Shown here: positions 9,015 through 18,631 of the stretch, piece after piece | How positions within the stretch are numbered: position 1 is the stretch's first letter | How the letters are laid out: every line of letters starts with the position of its first letter | Assembly (NCBI RefSeq): GCF_000799465.1 | Contig: NZ_JUGU01000001.1 | Location: 1,302,001 to 1,366,000 of the forward strand | DNA: 64,000 nt | Direction of reading: 5' to 3' | From: Psychroserpens sp. Hel_I_66 | Lineage (GTDB): Bacteria; Bacteroidota; Bacteroidia; Flavobacteriales; Flavobacteriaceae | Program-made: the position numbers and the translations under genes | Notes under the pieces: generated by a model | Told to the model about the DNA's origin: nothing | The model's database searches: none | The model's input: the letters and a program-made list of their open reading frames with translations, nothing else

Positions 9015-9995
9015 ATGAAATTAACCAAAAAAGCTTTCTCTTTTATATTTTTTATTAGCGTTCAGCTCACTTTTGCCCAATATACAGAAGTTATAAATTC
9101 AAATAGACCTGGAGTTTCTAAGAGTGCTTTTTCCGTAGGAACAAATGTTGCACAATTAGAAGTTGGACCCTATATAGTTAAAGAAGAACACACACCTCTC
9201 AAATATGATGTATCTGGTTTTGGAGTAGATTTTACAGCACGTTACGGGTTGCTTTTTGAACAATTGGAACTTAACATTGAAGGGACATATCAAAACGACA
9301 CGTTTACAGATAACCGTTCTATTATTTCTTCGGAAGATAAACGGTCTAACTTCAAGCAATTTACAATTGGAGCTAAATATCTGGTTTATGATCCCTACAA
9401 AAATGCGGAAGAAGAAAAGCCAAATCTGTACAGCTATCATGCCAACCGTTCCTTTAAATGGAAATCGTTAATTCCCGCAGTTGCAGTTTACGCTGGCGCA
9501 AATTTTGATACAAAAAACAATCCATACACAGCGCCAGGTATTGAAGGCTTTAGCCCTAAAATAATGGTTGCAACACAAAATAATTTTTCTGGAGGTTGGG
9601 TTTTAGTCACCAATTTTATAAAAGATAGAATTGGTACCGATTATTCAGATTTCACATACATTCTAACCCTTACACATAGCTTTAGTCCGCAATGGGTGAT
9701 TTTCGCAGAAACACAGGGAATTCAAAGTGATTTTTATGCAGATAATTTATTTCGATTTGGAGGTGCTTACCTTTGGAGCAAAGATTTTCAATTAGATACT
9801 GCTGTCACCTTTAACAGTAAGGATACACCTTCGGTTTTTGGTGTTAACTTCGGAATGTCCTATCGATTCGATTTCCACGTTGACAAAGAAGACAATGGCA
9901 ATTCGAGAGAAGATGCCGACAAAAGAAAACCTAATAAAAAGGGTAAAGGAAAAAATAAGAGAACAGACGACTTTGATGATGACGGAAGCCTTTAA
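9015..9995 (+). CDS. Outer-membrane transporter-like beta-barrel protein
   Basis: 326 aa. A signal peptide (residues 1-21, ending TFAQ) precedes the INSNRPGVSKSAFSVGTNVAQLE segment typical of proteins annotated as 'transporter' in the phenol-degradation MetA-like family. Alternating amphipathic strands follow, and then a final barrel strand (GVNFGMSYRFDF). The last 45 residues are a charged Lys/Asp/Asn tail that is unusual for a barrel. It is likely located in the outer membrane; the substrate is unknown. It is followed after 4 bases by the GNAT-like gene. Confidence 0.65.
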   Translation: MKLTKKAFSFIFFISVQLTFAQYTEVINSNRPGVSKSAFSVGTNVAQLEVGPYIVKEEHTPLKYDVSGFGVDFTARYGLLFEQLELNIEGTYQNDTFTDNRSIISSEDKRSNFKQFTIGAKYLVYDPYKNAEEEKPNLYSYHANRSFKWKSLIPAVAVYAGANFDTKNNPYTAPGIEGFSPKIMVATQNNFSGGWVLVTNFIKDRIGTDYSDFTYILTLTHSFSPQWVIFAETQGIQSDFYADNLFRFGGAYLWSKDFQLDTAVTFNSKDTPSVFGVNFGMSYRFDFHVDKEDNGNSREDADKRKPNKKGKGKNKRTDDFDDDGSL

Positions 9996-9999
9996 GCCT

Positions 10000-11118
10000 A
10001 TGATTACTGTAAAAGAAATTCATTCAAAAAAAGAATTAAGGGATTTTGTGAAATTTCCCTTTAAACTCTACAAAAATTCAAAATATTGGGTACCTCCAAT
10101 TATAAAGCAAGAATTAGAAACCTTTGATAAAGATAAAAATCCCATTTTTAAAGATGCTGAGGCTCGTTTTTTCTTAGCCTATAAGAACAATGAGATTGTT
10201 GGTCGTGTTGCAGCTATTGTGAACTGGCTGGAAGTGAAAGGACAAAACCAAAAAAAAATGCGTTTTGGCTGGTTTGACTTCATAGACGATAAGGACGTTT
10301 CAAAAGCTTTAATAGAAGAGGTACAACGAATAGGCAAAGAACATCAATTAGAATATACCGAAGGTCCTGTAGGTTTTTCAAACTTAGACAAAGTTGGTGT
10401 AATGACCGAAGGTTTTGAAAGCATAGCACCAATGATCACTTGGTATAACCATCCTTATTACGTTGATCATTACAAAGCATTGGGTTATACTGTAGAAAAA
10501 AGTTACTCAGAGAGCAAATTCCCTTTTGAAAACGTAAAACCAGAATTTTTCAAAAAAGCTCAAGAACTCATTAAGCGTCGTTATAACCTAACAGCCTTGA
10601 AATTCACAAAAACATCAGAGGTCATGCCCTATGCAGATAAGATGTTTGATTTATTTAATGAGAGCTATTCTTCTTTATCCTCTTTTGTTGCCATTACAGA
10701 TATCCAAAAGGAATATTTCAAAAAGAAATTTATAAGTTTTGTAAACCCAGAATACATCAAATTTGTTGTTGACAAAGATGATGAATTAGTTGGTTTTGCA
10801 ATCGTTATGCCTGCATTTGCCAAAGCCTTGCAAAAAGCAAATGGTAAATTGCTTCCTTTTGGGTTTGGACATATTTTAAATGCGAAAAAAAACAGTAAGG
10901 ACGTTATTTTTTATTTAATAGGCATACATCCAAATTATCAAAACAAAGGCGTACACGCAGTTATATTTAACGAATATTACGAGACATTTACAGAGCTTGG
11001 TATACAAACATGCTATAGAACTCCAGAGTTAGAAGATAATGAAGCTATTCATAAAATTTGGAAACATTTTGACCCTCTTGTCTACAAAAGGAGAAAAACG
11101 TTCAGAAAATCTTTGTAA
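10000..11118 (+). CDS. GNAT-fold N-acyltransferase-like protein
   Basis: 372 aa from the ATG at 10000 (MITVKEIHSKKELRDFV). An in-frame ATG at 9979 would overlap the preceding gene by 17 bases and adds a stretch without family character, so I chose 10000. The C-terminal third has a GNAT-like acetyl-CoA loop (FYLIGIHPNYQNKGVHAVIF) and the ending YRTPELEDNEAIHKIWKHF, typical of large Bacteroidota proteins related to acyl-CoA N-acyltransferases. The substrate is unknown. It is a single enzyme with no obvious pathway partners nearby. Confidence 0.7.
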   Translation: MITVKEIHSKKELRDFVKFPFKLYKNSKYWVPPIIKQELETFDKDKNPIFKDAEARFFLAYKNNEIVGRVAAIVNWLEVKGQNQKKMRFGWFDFIDDKDVSKALIEEVQRIGKEHQLEYTEGPVGFSNLDKVGVMTEGFESIAPMITWYNHPYYVDHYKALGYTVEKSYSESKFPFENVKPEFFKKAQELIKRRYNLTALKFTKTSEVMPYADKMFDLFNESYSSLSSFVAITDIQKEYFKKKFISFVNPEYIKFVVDKDDELVGFAIVMPAFAKALQKANGKLLPFGFGHILNAKKNSKDVIFYLIGIHPNYQNKGVHAVIFNEYYETFTELGIQTCYRTPELEDNEAIHKIWKHFDPLVYKRRKTFRKSL

Positions 11119-11164
11119 CAGATTGCTTTAATTTTGCAACATATTGCTTTAAAAGAGAAATCGT

Positions 11165-12445
11165 ATGTCTGACAAAATAAGTTTAAAAAATGCTATTTCT
11201 ATCGGTATTGGCGGTATGGTTGGTGGTGGTATATTTGCTGTGCTGGGTTTAGCTGTAACACTATCAAAAGGTGCAACTCCCATAGCTTTTCTTTTTGCAG
11301 GTATCGTGGCGTTTATAACTTCATATTCTTACGTAAAACTTACCTTGAAATTTCCAGATAGTGGTGGTACAGTCAAATTTATAAACCAAGGTTTTGGTCG
11401 ATCAATTTTTAGTGGCTCTATAAATAATCTACTTTGGGTGAGCTACATCATAATGCTCTCCCTATATGCATCTGCATTTGGATCATATGCGCCAAACCTT
11501 TTAGAAATTACTCATGATACTACTGTTGATCAACATATCTATTCTAGTGCTATTATAATTATCGCAACCATTATTAATTATTATAGTGTAAAAGTGGTTT
11601 CTAGTATAGAGTCTTATTCCGTAGCCATAAAACTCGTTATCCTTATTGCGTTTATTGGCATAGGTATCTATGGTCTCTTCGGAAATGCAAATCTAACACA
11701 ACTTTCAACCAAGAACTGGGAAAGTCCAATACAGATTCTCACCGCTGGAATGGTAATTTTTGTAGCTTACGAAGGTTTTGAACTGATTGCCAATGCGGGA
11801 GCAGATATTATAAACCCTGAAAAAAACATTCCAAAAGCGTTTTACTATTCAGTTGGTTTTGTAATTCTTTTGTACATCATAATCTCAATTGTTACCGTTG
11901 GTTCACTTTCGTTTGAAAGTATAAAATCTGCTGAGGAATATGTGCTTGCAGAAGCTTCAAAACCCATGTTGGGCAAAGTGGGATTCACAATTATGACCAT
12001 TGCAGCACTCATTTCTACGTTCTCTGCTATTAACGCAACACTTTATGGTGGCAGTCGTGTAAGCTATGTTATCGCAAAAGATGATGAACTACCGCACGAA
12101 CTTACCAGTAAACTTTGGAACCAACCTATTGGATTGATCATAACAATGATTGCTACATTGATTTTAGTTAATTTTTTAAATCTGGAAAGCATTTCTACCG
12201 CAGGAAGTGTAGGTTTTCTAATTATTTTTGCAACTGTAAATTATACTGGTTTTAAAATTTCAGAAAAGATAAATTCTAAAAAATGGATTCCGTTAACTGG
12301 TTTTATTCTTTGCGCATTATCCTTGATTGTTTTAATAATTAAACAGTTTCAAAGCAATAAAACAGGAGTTATTGTTGCAATTTCGATAGTTATTTTTTGT
12401 TTTCTTGTGGAGACTATCTATAAAAAAACTGAGAAAAAAGCATAA
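11165..12445 (+). CDS. APC family amino acid permease
   Basis: 426 aa with about twelve membrane helices. The first helix holds the unwound substrate loop ISIGIGGMVGGGIFAVLG (about residues 12-29), the hallmark of the amino acid-polyamine-organocation superfamily. VIFVAYEGFELIANA in helix 6 and the SRVSYVIAKDDELP loop in the second half are further family signatures. It imports an amino acid or amine in symport or exchange across the inner membrane; specificity cannot be inferred. Its gene ends in a bidirectional terminator. Confidence 0.85.
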   Translation: MSDKISLKNAISIGIGGMVGGGIFAVLGLAVTLSKGATPIAFLFAGIVAFITSYSYVKLTLKFPDSGGTVKFINQGFGRSIFSGSINNLLWVSYIIMLSLYASAFGSYAPNLLEITHDTTVDQHIYSSAIIIIATIINYYSVKVVSSIESYSVAIKLVILIAFIGIGIYGLFGNANLTQLSTKNWESPIQILTAGMVIFVAYEGFELIANAGADIINPEKNIPKAFYYSVGFVILLYIIISIVTVGSLSFESIKSAEEYVLAEASKPMLGKVGFTIMTIAALISTFSAINATLYGGSRVSYVIAKDDELPHELTSKLWNQPIGLIITMIATLILVNFLNLESISTAGSVGFLIIFATVNYTGFKISEKINSKKWIPLTGFILCALSLIVLIIKQFQSNKTGVIVAISIVIFCFLVETIYKKTEKKA

Positions 12446-12446
12446 A

Positions 12447-12484
12447 AAATTCCGATTCTATTTTTTAAAACAAAATCGGAATTT
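12447..12484. terminator. Bidirectional terminator
   Basis: AAATTCCGATT (12447-12457) pairs with AATCGGAATTT (12474-12484) around a T/A-rich loop. It lies between two convergent genes and serves both strands. Confidence 0.85.
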
Positions 12485-12505
12485 ATAAAATAATTTATTT
12501 TTTAT

Positions 12506-13765
12506 CTACTCACCCATTGCAGCCATAACCGCAGCAGATAAGCGTTTATAAGTACCATTTACCAATCGTTCTCTAATTGCATCAAAGGCATCAAGTGTGT
12601 CAGACACATCTTGTAATGTATGCGTTGCGGTTGGTATCATTCTTAAAAGAATTAATCCCTTCGGAATTACAGGATACACAACAATCGAACAAAAGATTCC
12701 GTAGTTTTCGCGTAGATCACGAACCAAAGCCATCGCTTCTGGAATGCTTCCTTTTAAATATACTGGCGTTACACAACTTTGCGTAGTACCAATATCAAAA
12801 CCTCTTTCTCTTAGACCAGATTGTAAGGCATTCACTATCTTCCAAAGGTTTTCCTTTAATTCTGGCATTGTTCTTAACATATCTAAACGTTTTAGTGCAC
12901 CTACAACGAGTTGCATTTGTAACGATTTAGCAAACATTTGAGAACGTAAGTTATATTTTAAATAATCTATAATTTCTTGATCTGCAGCAATAAAAGCTCC
13001 TGTACTAGCTAGAGATTTAGCAAAAGTTGCAAAATAAACATCAATGTCATCCTGTACACCTTGCTCTTCACCTGCTCCAGCTCCCGTCTTTCCTAGAGTT
13101 CCAAAACCGTGAGCATCATCCACGAATAGTCTAAAGTTATATTTCTTTTTAAGCGCTACAATTTCCTTTAAGCGACCTTGTTCGCCTCGCATTCCGAAGA
13201 CACCTTCAGAAATAACCAAAATACCACCACCTGTTTGCTCTGCCATTTTAGTAGCACGCTCTAGGTTTTTCTCAAGACTTTCAACATCATTATGTTTATA
13301 GGTAAAACGTTTACCCATATGTAGACGAACACCATCAATAATACAAGCGTGAGCATCTACATCATAAACAATAATATCATCTTTTGACACCAAAGCATCT
13401 ACGGTTGACACCATACCTTGATAACCAAAGTTCAATAAATAAGCTGCTTCTTTGTTTACAAATGCTGCAAGTTCGTTTTGTAATTGTTCATGAAGTTCTG
13501 TATGGCCAGACATCATTCTTGCTCCCATTGGGTAAGCAGAGCCATATTGTGCAGCTGCTTCAGCATCGATTTTTCTAACTTCAGGATGATTTGCCAATCC
13601 CAAATAATCATTAATACTCCAAGTAATTACTTCCTTTCCTTGAAATTTCATTCTATTAGAAATTTCTCCTTCTAATTTTGGAAACACGAAATATCCTTCT
13701 GCCTGTGAAGCCCATTTCCCTAATGGTCCCTTGTCCTTATATATCTTTTCAAATAAATCCTTCAT
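12506..13765 (-). CDS. Alpha-oxoamine synthase, probable cysteate acyltransferase of sulfonolipid synthesis
   Basis: 419 aa PLP enzyme of the serine palmitoyltransferase/KBL/AONS fold. Visible features are VDDAHGFGTLGKTGAG (the PLP-binding aspartate and histidine) and the Schiff-base lysine K250 in FATFAKSLASTG. Such enzymes condense an acyl thioester with an amino acid. The adjacent cysteine-synthase-like gene suggests that the amino acid is cysteate, giving 3-ketocapnine, the first committed sulfonolipid intermediate, as described for Capnocytophaga and Alistipes. The alternatives are serine palmitoyltransferase or 2-amino-3-ketobutyrate ligase. The fold is certain; the substrate is inferred from context. 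Confidence 0.7.
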   Translation of the reverse strand: MKDLFEKIYKDKGPLGKWASQAEGYFVFPKLEGEISNRMKFQGKEVITWSINDYLGLANHPEVRKIDAEAAAQYGSAYPMGARMMSGHTELHEQLQNELAAFVNKEAAYLLNFGYQGMVSTVDALVSKDDIIVYDVDAHACIIDGVRLHMGKRFTYKHNDVESLEKNLERATKMAEQTGGGILVISEGVFGMRGEQGRLKEIVALKKKYNFRLFVDDAHGFGTLGKTGAGAGEEQGVQDDIDVYFATFAKSLASTGAFIAADQEIIDYLKYNLRSQMFAKSLQMQLVVGALKRLDMLRTMPELKENLWKIVNALQSGLRERGFDIGTTQSCVTPVYLKGSIPEAMALVRDLRENYGIFCSIVVYPVIPKGLILLRMIPTATHTLQDVSDTLDAFDAIRERLVNGTYKRLSAAVMAAMGE

Positions 13766-13853
13766 TAATAAGTCAGTTTTTAGTCTTAAATGTTAGTTGA
13801 ACGTGCCATAGGGTTTAATTTTTGATCATAAAAATTAAGAGACACATTTGATG

Positions 13854-13861
13854 CAAAATTA
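13854..13861 (-). promoter_or_regulatory. -7 element TAATTTTG for the oxoamine synthase gene
   Basis: Read on the minus strand this is TAATTTTG, matching TAnnTTTG. The start of transcription would lie near 13847, giving an 80-nt leader. Confidence 0.45.
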
Positions 13862-13925
13862 GTTAATTAAATTATGATGGCATAATATTTTTATAAACCT
13901 CTGTTCATAAATACCCTAAATAAAA

Positions 13926-13959
13926 AAAAACCTATTACAATGTTTCGCAATAGGTTTTT
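13926..13959 (-). terminator. Terminator between the two putative sulfonolipid genes
   Basis: AAAAACCTATT and AATAGGTTTTT form the stem around a loop containing TGTTTCG. On the minus strand it ends in a run of nine T, so transcription of the synthase-like gene to the right stops here. Confidence 0.85.
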
Positions 13960-13978
13960 ATATAAACTTGAGTAGTTT

Positions 13979-15016
13979 TTATTTTATATACTGAATTTTC
14001 TCGGAAACTTCACTTTTACTATCAAAAAATCCCTGAGCTTCCATCCACTTATCACTGTAGACTTTACTCATATAACGCGATCCATGATCTGGAAAGATAA
14101 CAACTACTTTATCTCCTTTTTTGAACTCTCCTTCTTCATTAAGTTGTTTTAAGGCTTGCATTGCTGCTCCACTTGTGTAACCCACAAACAATCCTTCTGT
14201 TTTAGAAACTTCTCGTGCTGTGTGAGCACTTTCTTCATCGGTTACTTTTATGAACTTATCGATTAAGTCAAAATCTGTAGCTGTAGGAATTAAGTTTTTA
14301 CCTAAACCTTCTATACGATACGGATAAATTTCTTTTTCATCAAATTCACGTGTCTCATGATATTTTTTCAACACAGACCCAAAAGCATCAACACCAATCA
14401 CTTTAACGTTAGGGTTTTGCTCTTTCAGATATTTAGAAATTCCAGAGATTGTCCCTCCCGTTCCACTGCAAGCTACAAGGTGTGTAATCTCACCTTCGGT
14501 CTGTTCCCAAATTTCTGGACCAGTAGAATGGTAATGAGCGTCTAAATTAAGTTCGTTAAAATACTGATTGATATAAACAGAGCCTTTGATCTCATTGTGT
14601 AAACGTTTTGCTACTTGGTAATAAGAACGAGAATCATCTGCACTTACGTTTGCTGGACACACATAAACCTGTGCTCCCATAGATTTTAACATGTCTATTT
14701 TATCTGGAGATGATTTTGAGCTTACAGCCAAAATACAGTTATACCCCTTTATGATACTTACCATTGCGATACTAAAACCTGTATTACCAGAAGTGGTTTC
14801 AATAATTGTATCGCCTGGTGATAAAATACCTTGCTTTTCAGCTTTTTCTATTATATGAAGTGCAATTCTATCTTTTGAAGAGTGACCTGGATTAAAAGCT
14901 TCGACTTTAGCATAAAAATCTCCGTCAAAATCTTTAGTCATCTTATTTAATTTGATGAGGGGAGTTTTACCAATTAATTGTAAAACATTATCAAATACTT
15001 GTATGTCTTTTTTCAT
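13979..15016 (-). CDS. Cysteine-synthase-family PLP enzyme, probable cysteate synthase
   Basis: 345 aa, fold-type II. The PLP lysine is K48 in [20 protein letters not shown] binds the substrate carboxylate, and [13 protein letters not shown] binds the PLP phosphate. It resembles cysteine synthase and cystathionine beta-synthase but is longer at the C-terminus. In capnine-producing bacteria a CysK-like cysteate synthase makes cysteate from O-phosphoserine and sulfite; adjacency to the oxoamine synthase supports that reading. O-acetylserine sulfhydrylase is the alternative. A terminator and a second promoter separate the two genes, so they are neighbours but not one transcript. Confidence 0.7.
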   Translation of the reverse strand: MKKDIQVFDNVLQLIGKTPLIKLNKMTKDFDGDFYAKVEAFNPGHSSKDRIALHIIEKAEKQGILSPGDTIIETTSGNTGFSIAMVSIIKGYNCILAVSSKSSPDKIDMLKSMGAQVYVCPANVSADDSRSYYQVAKRLHNEIKGSVYINQYFNELNLDAHYHSTGPEIWEQTEGEITHLVACSGTGGTISGISKYLKEQNPNVKVIGVDAFGSVLKKYHETREFDEKEIYPYRIEGLGKNLIPTATDFDLIDKFIKVTDEESAHTAREVSKTEGLFVGYTSGAAMQALKQLNEEGEFKKGDKVVVIFPDHGSRYMSKVYSDKWMEAQGFFDSKSEVSEKIQYIK

Positions 15017-15067
15017 AAATGCTATTTATCAGTTTCCTATGTGTTAAATCTGAAACGTAAAACCTTG

Positions 15068-15075
15068 CAAAATTA
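15068..15075 (-). promoter_or_regulatory. -7 element TAATTTTG for the cysteine-synthase-like gene
   Basis: On the minus strand TAATTTTGC precedes the gene, with a predicted start of transcription near 15061 and a 45-nt leader. The same octamer is used for the adjacent oxoamine synthase. Confidence 0.45.
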
Positions 15076-15090
15076 CGATTTTTTTTCGAA

Positions 15091-17151
15091 TTATGCATTT
15101 ATTCCTTCTAAATCCAACAAGAAGGCAAACTCTTGGGCATCTTCTTTAAGTGATTCAAATCTCCCAGAAGCGCCACCGTGACCAGCTTCCATATTGGTGT
15201 TTAGAAATAATTTATTGTTGTTTTGTTTAACTGCTCTAAGCTTTGCAACCCATTTTGCCGGTTCCCAATATTGAACTTGAGAATCATGTAAACCCGTGGT
15301 GACCAAAATATGCGGATAGTCTTGTTCCTTCAAATTATCATAAGGAGAATAGCTTTTAATATAATCGTAGTACTCTTTATCATTGGGATTACCCCATTCA
15401 TCATATTCTCCAGTAGTTAGCGGTATTGTATCATCTAACATTGTGGATATAACATCTACAAAAGGAACTTGAGCAATGACACCATTGTATAATTGAGGTG
15501 CCTCATTTAAAATAACTCCCATTAATAATCCGCCAGCACTTCCTCCCATGGCATACAAGTGTTCTTTTGAAGTGTATTTTTTTTTGATTAGATATTTAGA
15601 ACAGTCTATAAAATCTGTAAAAGTGTTTTTCTTTTTTAATAATTTTCCGTTTTCATACCAACTTCTTCCTAAGTATTCACTCCCTCGAATATGGGCTATA
15701 ACATAAACAAAACCTCTGTCTAAAAGACTCAATCTAATTGTGGAGAAATAAGGATCCATAGTTGATCCATAACTTCCGTAGGCATATTGAAGTAAAGGTG
15801 CATTGCCATCTAGCTTTGTGTCCTTTCGTCTCACCAAAGACATTGGGATTTTTGTTCCGTCTTGAGCATTTGCCCACAATCGCTCTGATGTATAATTATG
15901 CTTGTCAAATGTTGGATCTAAAACTTCCTGCTCTTTTTTGATTTCACGTTCTTTTGTTCTCATATTGAAATCAATAACCGACGCTGGTGTGGTAAGCGAA
16001 TTATAACTAAATCTTAAAATTTCAGTATCAAAATCGACGTTGGTTCCTGTATTTGCAGTATAAGTTTCATTATCAAAAGGCAAATAATAGTCCTTAGTTT
16101 TATCCCAACGCGTAATCCTAATTTGATTTAATCCATTTGTACGCTCACTAATAACCAAATAATCTTTAAAAATTTCTATGTCTTCTAATAAAACCTCATC
16201 ACGATGTTCAACCACATCAACCCAGTTCTCGATTCCTGTTTTGTTCTCATGGGTTTTCATGAGCTTAAAATTAGTAGCACTGTCTTTATTGGTCAATATG
16301 TAAAATTGATCTTTAAAATGGGAAATACTATATTCCAATCCGCGAATGCGACGTTCAAATATTTTAAAACTAGCATTTGGAGTGTCTGCATCTAATAAAT
16401 GAAACTCGTTTGTAAGCGTGCTATAACAGGCTATTATAATGTATTTTCTAGATTTTGATTTGTAAACTGCAACTCCAAAAGTATCATCTTCCTCTGTAAA
16501 AACGATGCTATCTTTTTCTTGGGAATCCCCAATTTTGTGTTTAAAAATCTCATTTGAGCGTAAGGTTTGCTCATCCTTTTTAGCATAGAATAATGTTGAA
16601 TTGTCATTAGCCCAAGTGGATGAGCCTGTTGTATTTTCAATTGCATCAGAAAAAACCGCATCTGTAATCAAACTCTTTATTTGAAGTGTGTATTGACGTC
16701 TTCCCGTAAGATCAATACCAAAAGAAATCATTGTATTATCTGGACTCACACTTATACCTACCAATCTAAAGTAGGTTTCGCCTTCTGCCATTTTGTTACA
16801 ATCAAAAAGCAGTTCTTCCTCAGCATCTAATGTTTCTTTTTTTCGTGTATAAATGGGATATCCCTTACCTTTTTCATAACGCACGATGTACCAATACCCA
16901 TTGTATTTATAGGGCACAGAAGAATCGTCTTCTTTAATTCTAGCTTTCATTTCTTCAAAGAGTGATTTCTCGAACTCTTTGGTATGCGCTGTTTCTTGTT
17001 CGTAAAAACTATTTTCGTCGTTGAGATAATCCAGTACATTTTGATCTTCTCTTTGGTTGAGCCAAAAATAATTATCAATTCTTGTATCGTTATGTTTAAT
17101 TAATTCCTTCGGAATTATTCTCGCAACAGGAGCTAGTAAGGTGTTTTTCAT
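15091..17151 (-). CDS. ptrB: Oligopeptidase B (protease II, S9A)
   Basis: 686 aa, the normal length. An N-terminal segment with the RIDNYFWLNQREDQNVLDYL motif leads into a seven-bladed propeller that filters short peptides, and then the alpha/beta-hydrolase domain. The catalytic triad can be read as Ser538 in GGSAGG, Asp623 in GLHDSQVQYWEP and His658 in EAGHGG. It cleaves after Arg or Lys in short peptides. No signal peptide is present, so it is probably cytoplasmic. It is a monocistronic minus-strand gene. Prolyl oligopeptidase is less likely, given the close match to the oligopeptidase B C-terminal region. Confidence 0.88.
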   Translation of the reverse strand: MKNTLLAPVARIIPKELIKHNDTRIDNYFWLNQREDQNVLDYLNDENSFYEQETAHTKEFEKSLFEEMKARIKEDDSSVPYKYNGYWYIVRYEKGKGYPIYTRKKETLDAEEELLFDCNKMAEGETYFRLVGISVSPDNTMISFGIDLTGRRQYTLQIKSLITDAVFSDAIENTTGSSTWANDNSTLFYAKKDEQTLRSNEIFKHKIGDSQEKDSIVFTEEDDTFGVAVYKSKSRKYIIIACYSTLTNEFHLLDADTPNASFKIFERRIRGLEYSISHFKDQFYILTNKDSATNFKLMKTHENKTGIENWVDVVEHRDEVLLEDIEIFKDYLVISERTNGLNQIRITRWDKTKDYYLPFDNETYTANTGTNVDFDTEILRFSYNSLTTPASVIDFNMRTKEREIKKEQEVLDPTFDKHNYTSERLWANAQDGTKIPMSLVRRKDTKLDGNAPLLQYAYGSYGSTMDPYFSTIRLSLLDRGFVYVIAHIRGSEYLGRSWYENGKLLKKKNTFTDFIDCSKYLIKKKYTSKEHLYAMGGSAGGLLMGVILNEAPQLYNGVIAQVPFVDVISTMLDDTIPLTTGEYDEWGNPNDKEYYDYIKSYSPYDNLKEQDYPHILVTTGLHDSQVQYWEPAKWVAKLRAVKQNNNKLFLNTNMEAGHGGASGRFESLKEDAQEFAFLLDLEGINA

Positions 17152-17211
17152 AAATATGTCTTCAGAAAATAATGCAATCGCATTTTCTTTTTAAAAGGCG
17201 GTGCAATTTAC

Positions 17212-17219
17212 TAAATTTG
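17212..17219 (+). promoter_or_regulatory. -7 element TAAATTTG
   Basis: It matches TAnnTTTG and lies 30 bases before the ATG of the YbaB-type gene, giving a leader of about 23 nt. Confidence 0.4.
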
Positions 17220-17248
17220 CTTTTGATAAATTTTAATACAAAAGAAAT

Positions 17249-17572
17249 ATGTTTGGAGATATGATGGGAATGATGGGTAAACTCAAAGAAACCCAAAAAA
17301 AAGTAGAAGAAACAAAACAGCGTTTGCATACCGTTTTATTGGATGAAAAAAGCAATGACGATAAGTTGAAAGTCACGATTACAGCAAATCGCACTTTAAA
17401 GTCTATTGATATTGATGATGAGCTATTGGAGGATAAAGATATGTTAGAAGATTATCTCATCTTAACCATTAATAAAGCTATTGAACGTGCAACCTCTGTT
17501 CACGAAAGCGAAGTTGCTGCTGTTGCCAAAGAAGGCATGCCTAATATTCCTGGGATGGATATGTTTAAATAA
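17249..17572 (+). CDS. YbaB/EbfC nucleoid-associated protein
   Basis: 107 aa, the usual size. [26 protein letters not shown] is the N-terminal helix, followed by a small sheet ([17 protein letters not shown]) and a C-terminal helix rich in Ala and Met. The family forms tweezer-like dimers that bind DNA. In many bacteria the gene lies beside dnaX and recR, but here it stands alone, divergent from ptrB and convergent with the threonine aldolase gene. No unusual residues were seen. Confidence 0.9.
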   Translation: MFGDMMGMMGKLKETQKKVEETKQRLHTVLLDEKSNDDKLKVTITANRTLKSIDIDDELLEDKDMLEDYLILTINKAIERATSVHESEVAAVAKEGMPNIPGMDMFK

Positions 17573-17590
17573 ATTAGACTTCTTAAATAT

Positions 17591-18628
17591 TTAGAACATC
17601 TTCCTTCTATTAAATTTGTTGAGAATTTCAAACAAACGGTCATGCATCACATCTGTATAATCCAAATGCGTGACCATACGAAGTTTGTTACTTCCCATAC
17701 CGATAATTTGAATATTCTTGTTTGATAATTGCTTTAAAAACTCACTTTCATCAACGTGAGGCTCCAATTCAAAAATCACGATATTGGTTTCGATTGGCTC
17801 TACTTTTTTAATGATGGATAAATTACCTAATACCTCACCAATCTCTTTCGCTTTTTTGTGGTCTTCGGTCAGTCGTTCTAAATGATGATCTAAAGCATAC
17901 AAACCTGCAGAAGCCAAATACCCAACTTGACGCATTCCTCCTCCTAAAATTTTTCGGACTCTCATTGCGCCTTTCATAATATCATTATTGCCAATTAGAA
18001 CAGAACCTATTGGGCAACCCAAACCTTTACTCAAACATACCGAAATCGTGTCAAACAACATTCCGTAGTCTTCTGTTGTTTCTTTATTGGCAACGAGTGC
18101 ATTCCAAAAACGTGCACCATCCAAATGGTAGCCCAAATTATGTTTGTCACAAACTGCTTTGATACGTTTCAGTTCTTCAAAATCCCAACATGCTCCTCCT
18201 CCTTTATTAGTCGTATTTTCAATTTCTACTAATGTCGTTAATGGGCTATGATAAAAATCTGGTGGGTTTATAGATTCCACAACTTGATTTGCAGTAAACA
18301 TGCCTCTGTGACCGTCTATGAGTTTACATGAAATCCCACTATTAAAGGACGCTCCTCCACCTTCATAATTATAAATATGTGCATATTTATCGCAAATCAC
18401 CTGCTCTCCAGGGTTGGTGTGCAATTTTAAAGCGGTTTGATTTGCCATACTTCCTGTTGGGAAAAATAAGGCTTGGTCTTTACCAAACATTTTGGCCAGA
18501 CGTTCTTCTAACGCGTTGACCGATGGATCTTCTTTATAAACATCATCTCCAACTTGCGCATTCATCATCGCATCTAACATGCCTTTAGTTGGTTTTGTAA
18601 CAGTATCGCTTCTTAAATCTATAATCAT
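17591..18628 (-). CDS. ltaE: Low-specificity L-threonine aldolase
   Basis: 345 aa PLP enzyme. MIIDLRSDTVTKPTKGMLDAM is the family N-terminus, GGGACW and YHLDGARFWNA hold cofactor contacts, and the Schiff-base lysine is in SVCLSKGLGCPIGS near residue 200. It cleaves L-threonine and L-allo-threonine to glycine and acetaldehyde. The gene starts 3 nt after the stop of the metalloprotease gene upstream, so they are co-transcribed, without an evident functional link. Confidence 0.88.
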   Translation of the reverse strand: MIIDLRSDTVTKPTKGMLDAMMNAQVGDDVYKEDPSVNALEERLAKMFGKDQALFFPTGSMANQTALKLHTNPGEQVICDKYAHIYNYEGGGASFNSGISCKLIDGHRGMFTANQVVESINPPDFYHSPLTTLVEIENTTNKGGGACWDFEELKRIKAVCDKHNLGYHLDGARFWNALVANKETTEDYGMLFDTISVCLSKGLGCPIGSVLIGNNDIMKGAMRVRKILGGGMRQVGYLASAGLYALDHHLERLTEDHKKAKEIGEVLGNLSIIKKVEPIETNIVIFELEPHVDESEFLKQLSNKNIQIIGMGSNKLRMVTHLDYTDVMHDRLFEILNKFNRRKMF

Positions 18629-18631
18629 ATT

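Noticed and set aside
9838-9999. A longer start for the GNAT-like protein
   Set aside because: It would overlap the coding end of the outer-membrane protein by more than 150 bases and adds no family sequence.
13801-13825. TGGCACG-like word on the minus strand near the oxoamine synthase gene as a third RpoN site
   Set aside because: No TTG core is found at the required spacing after it.
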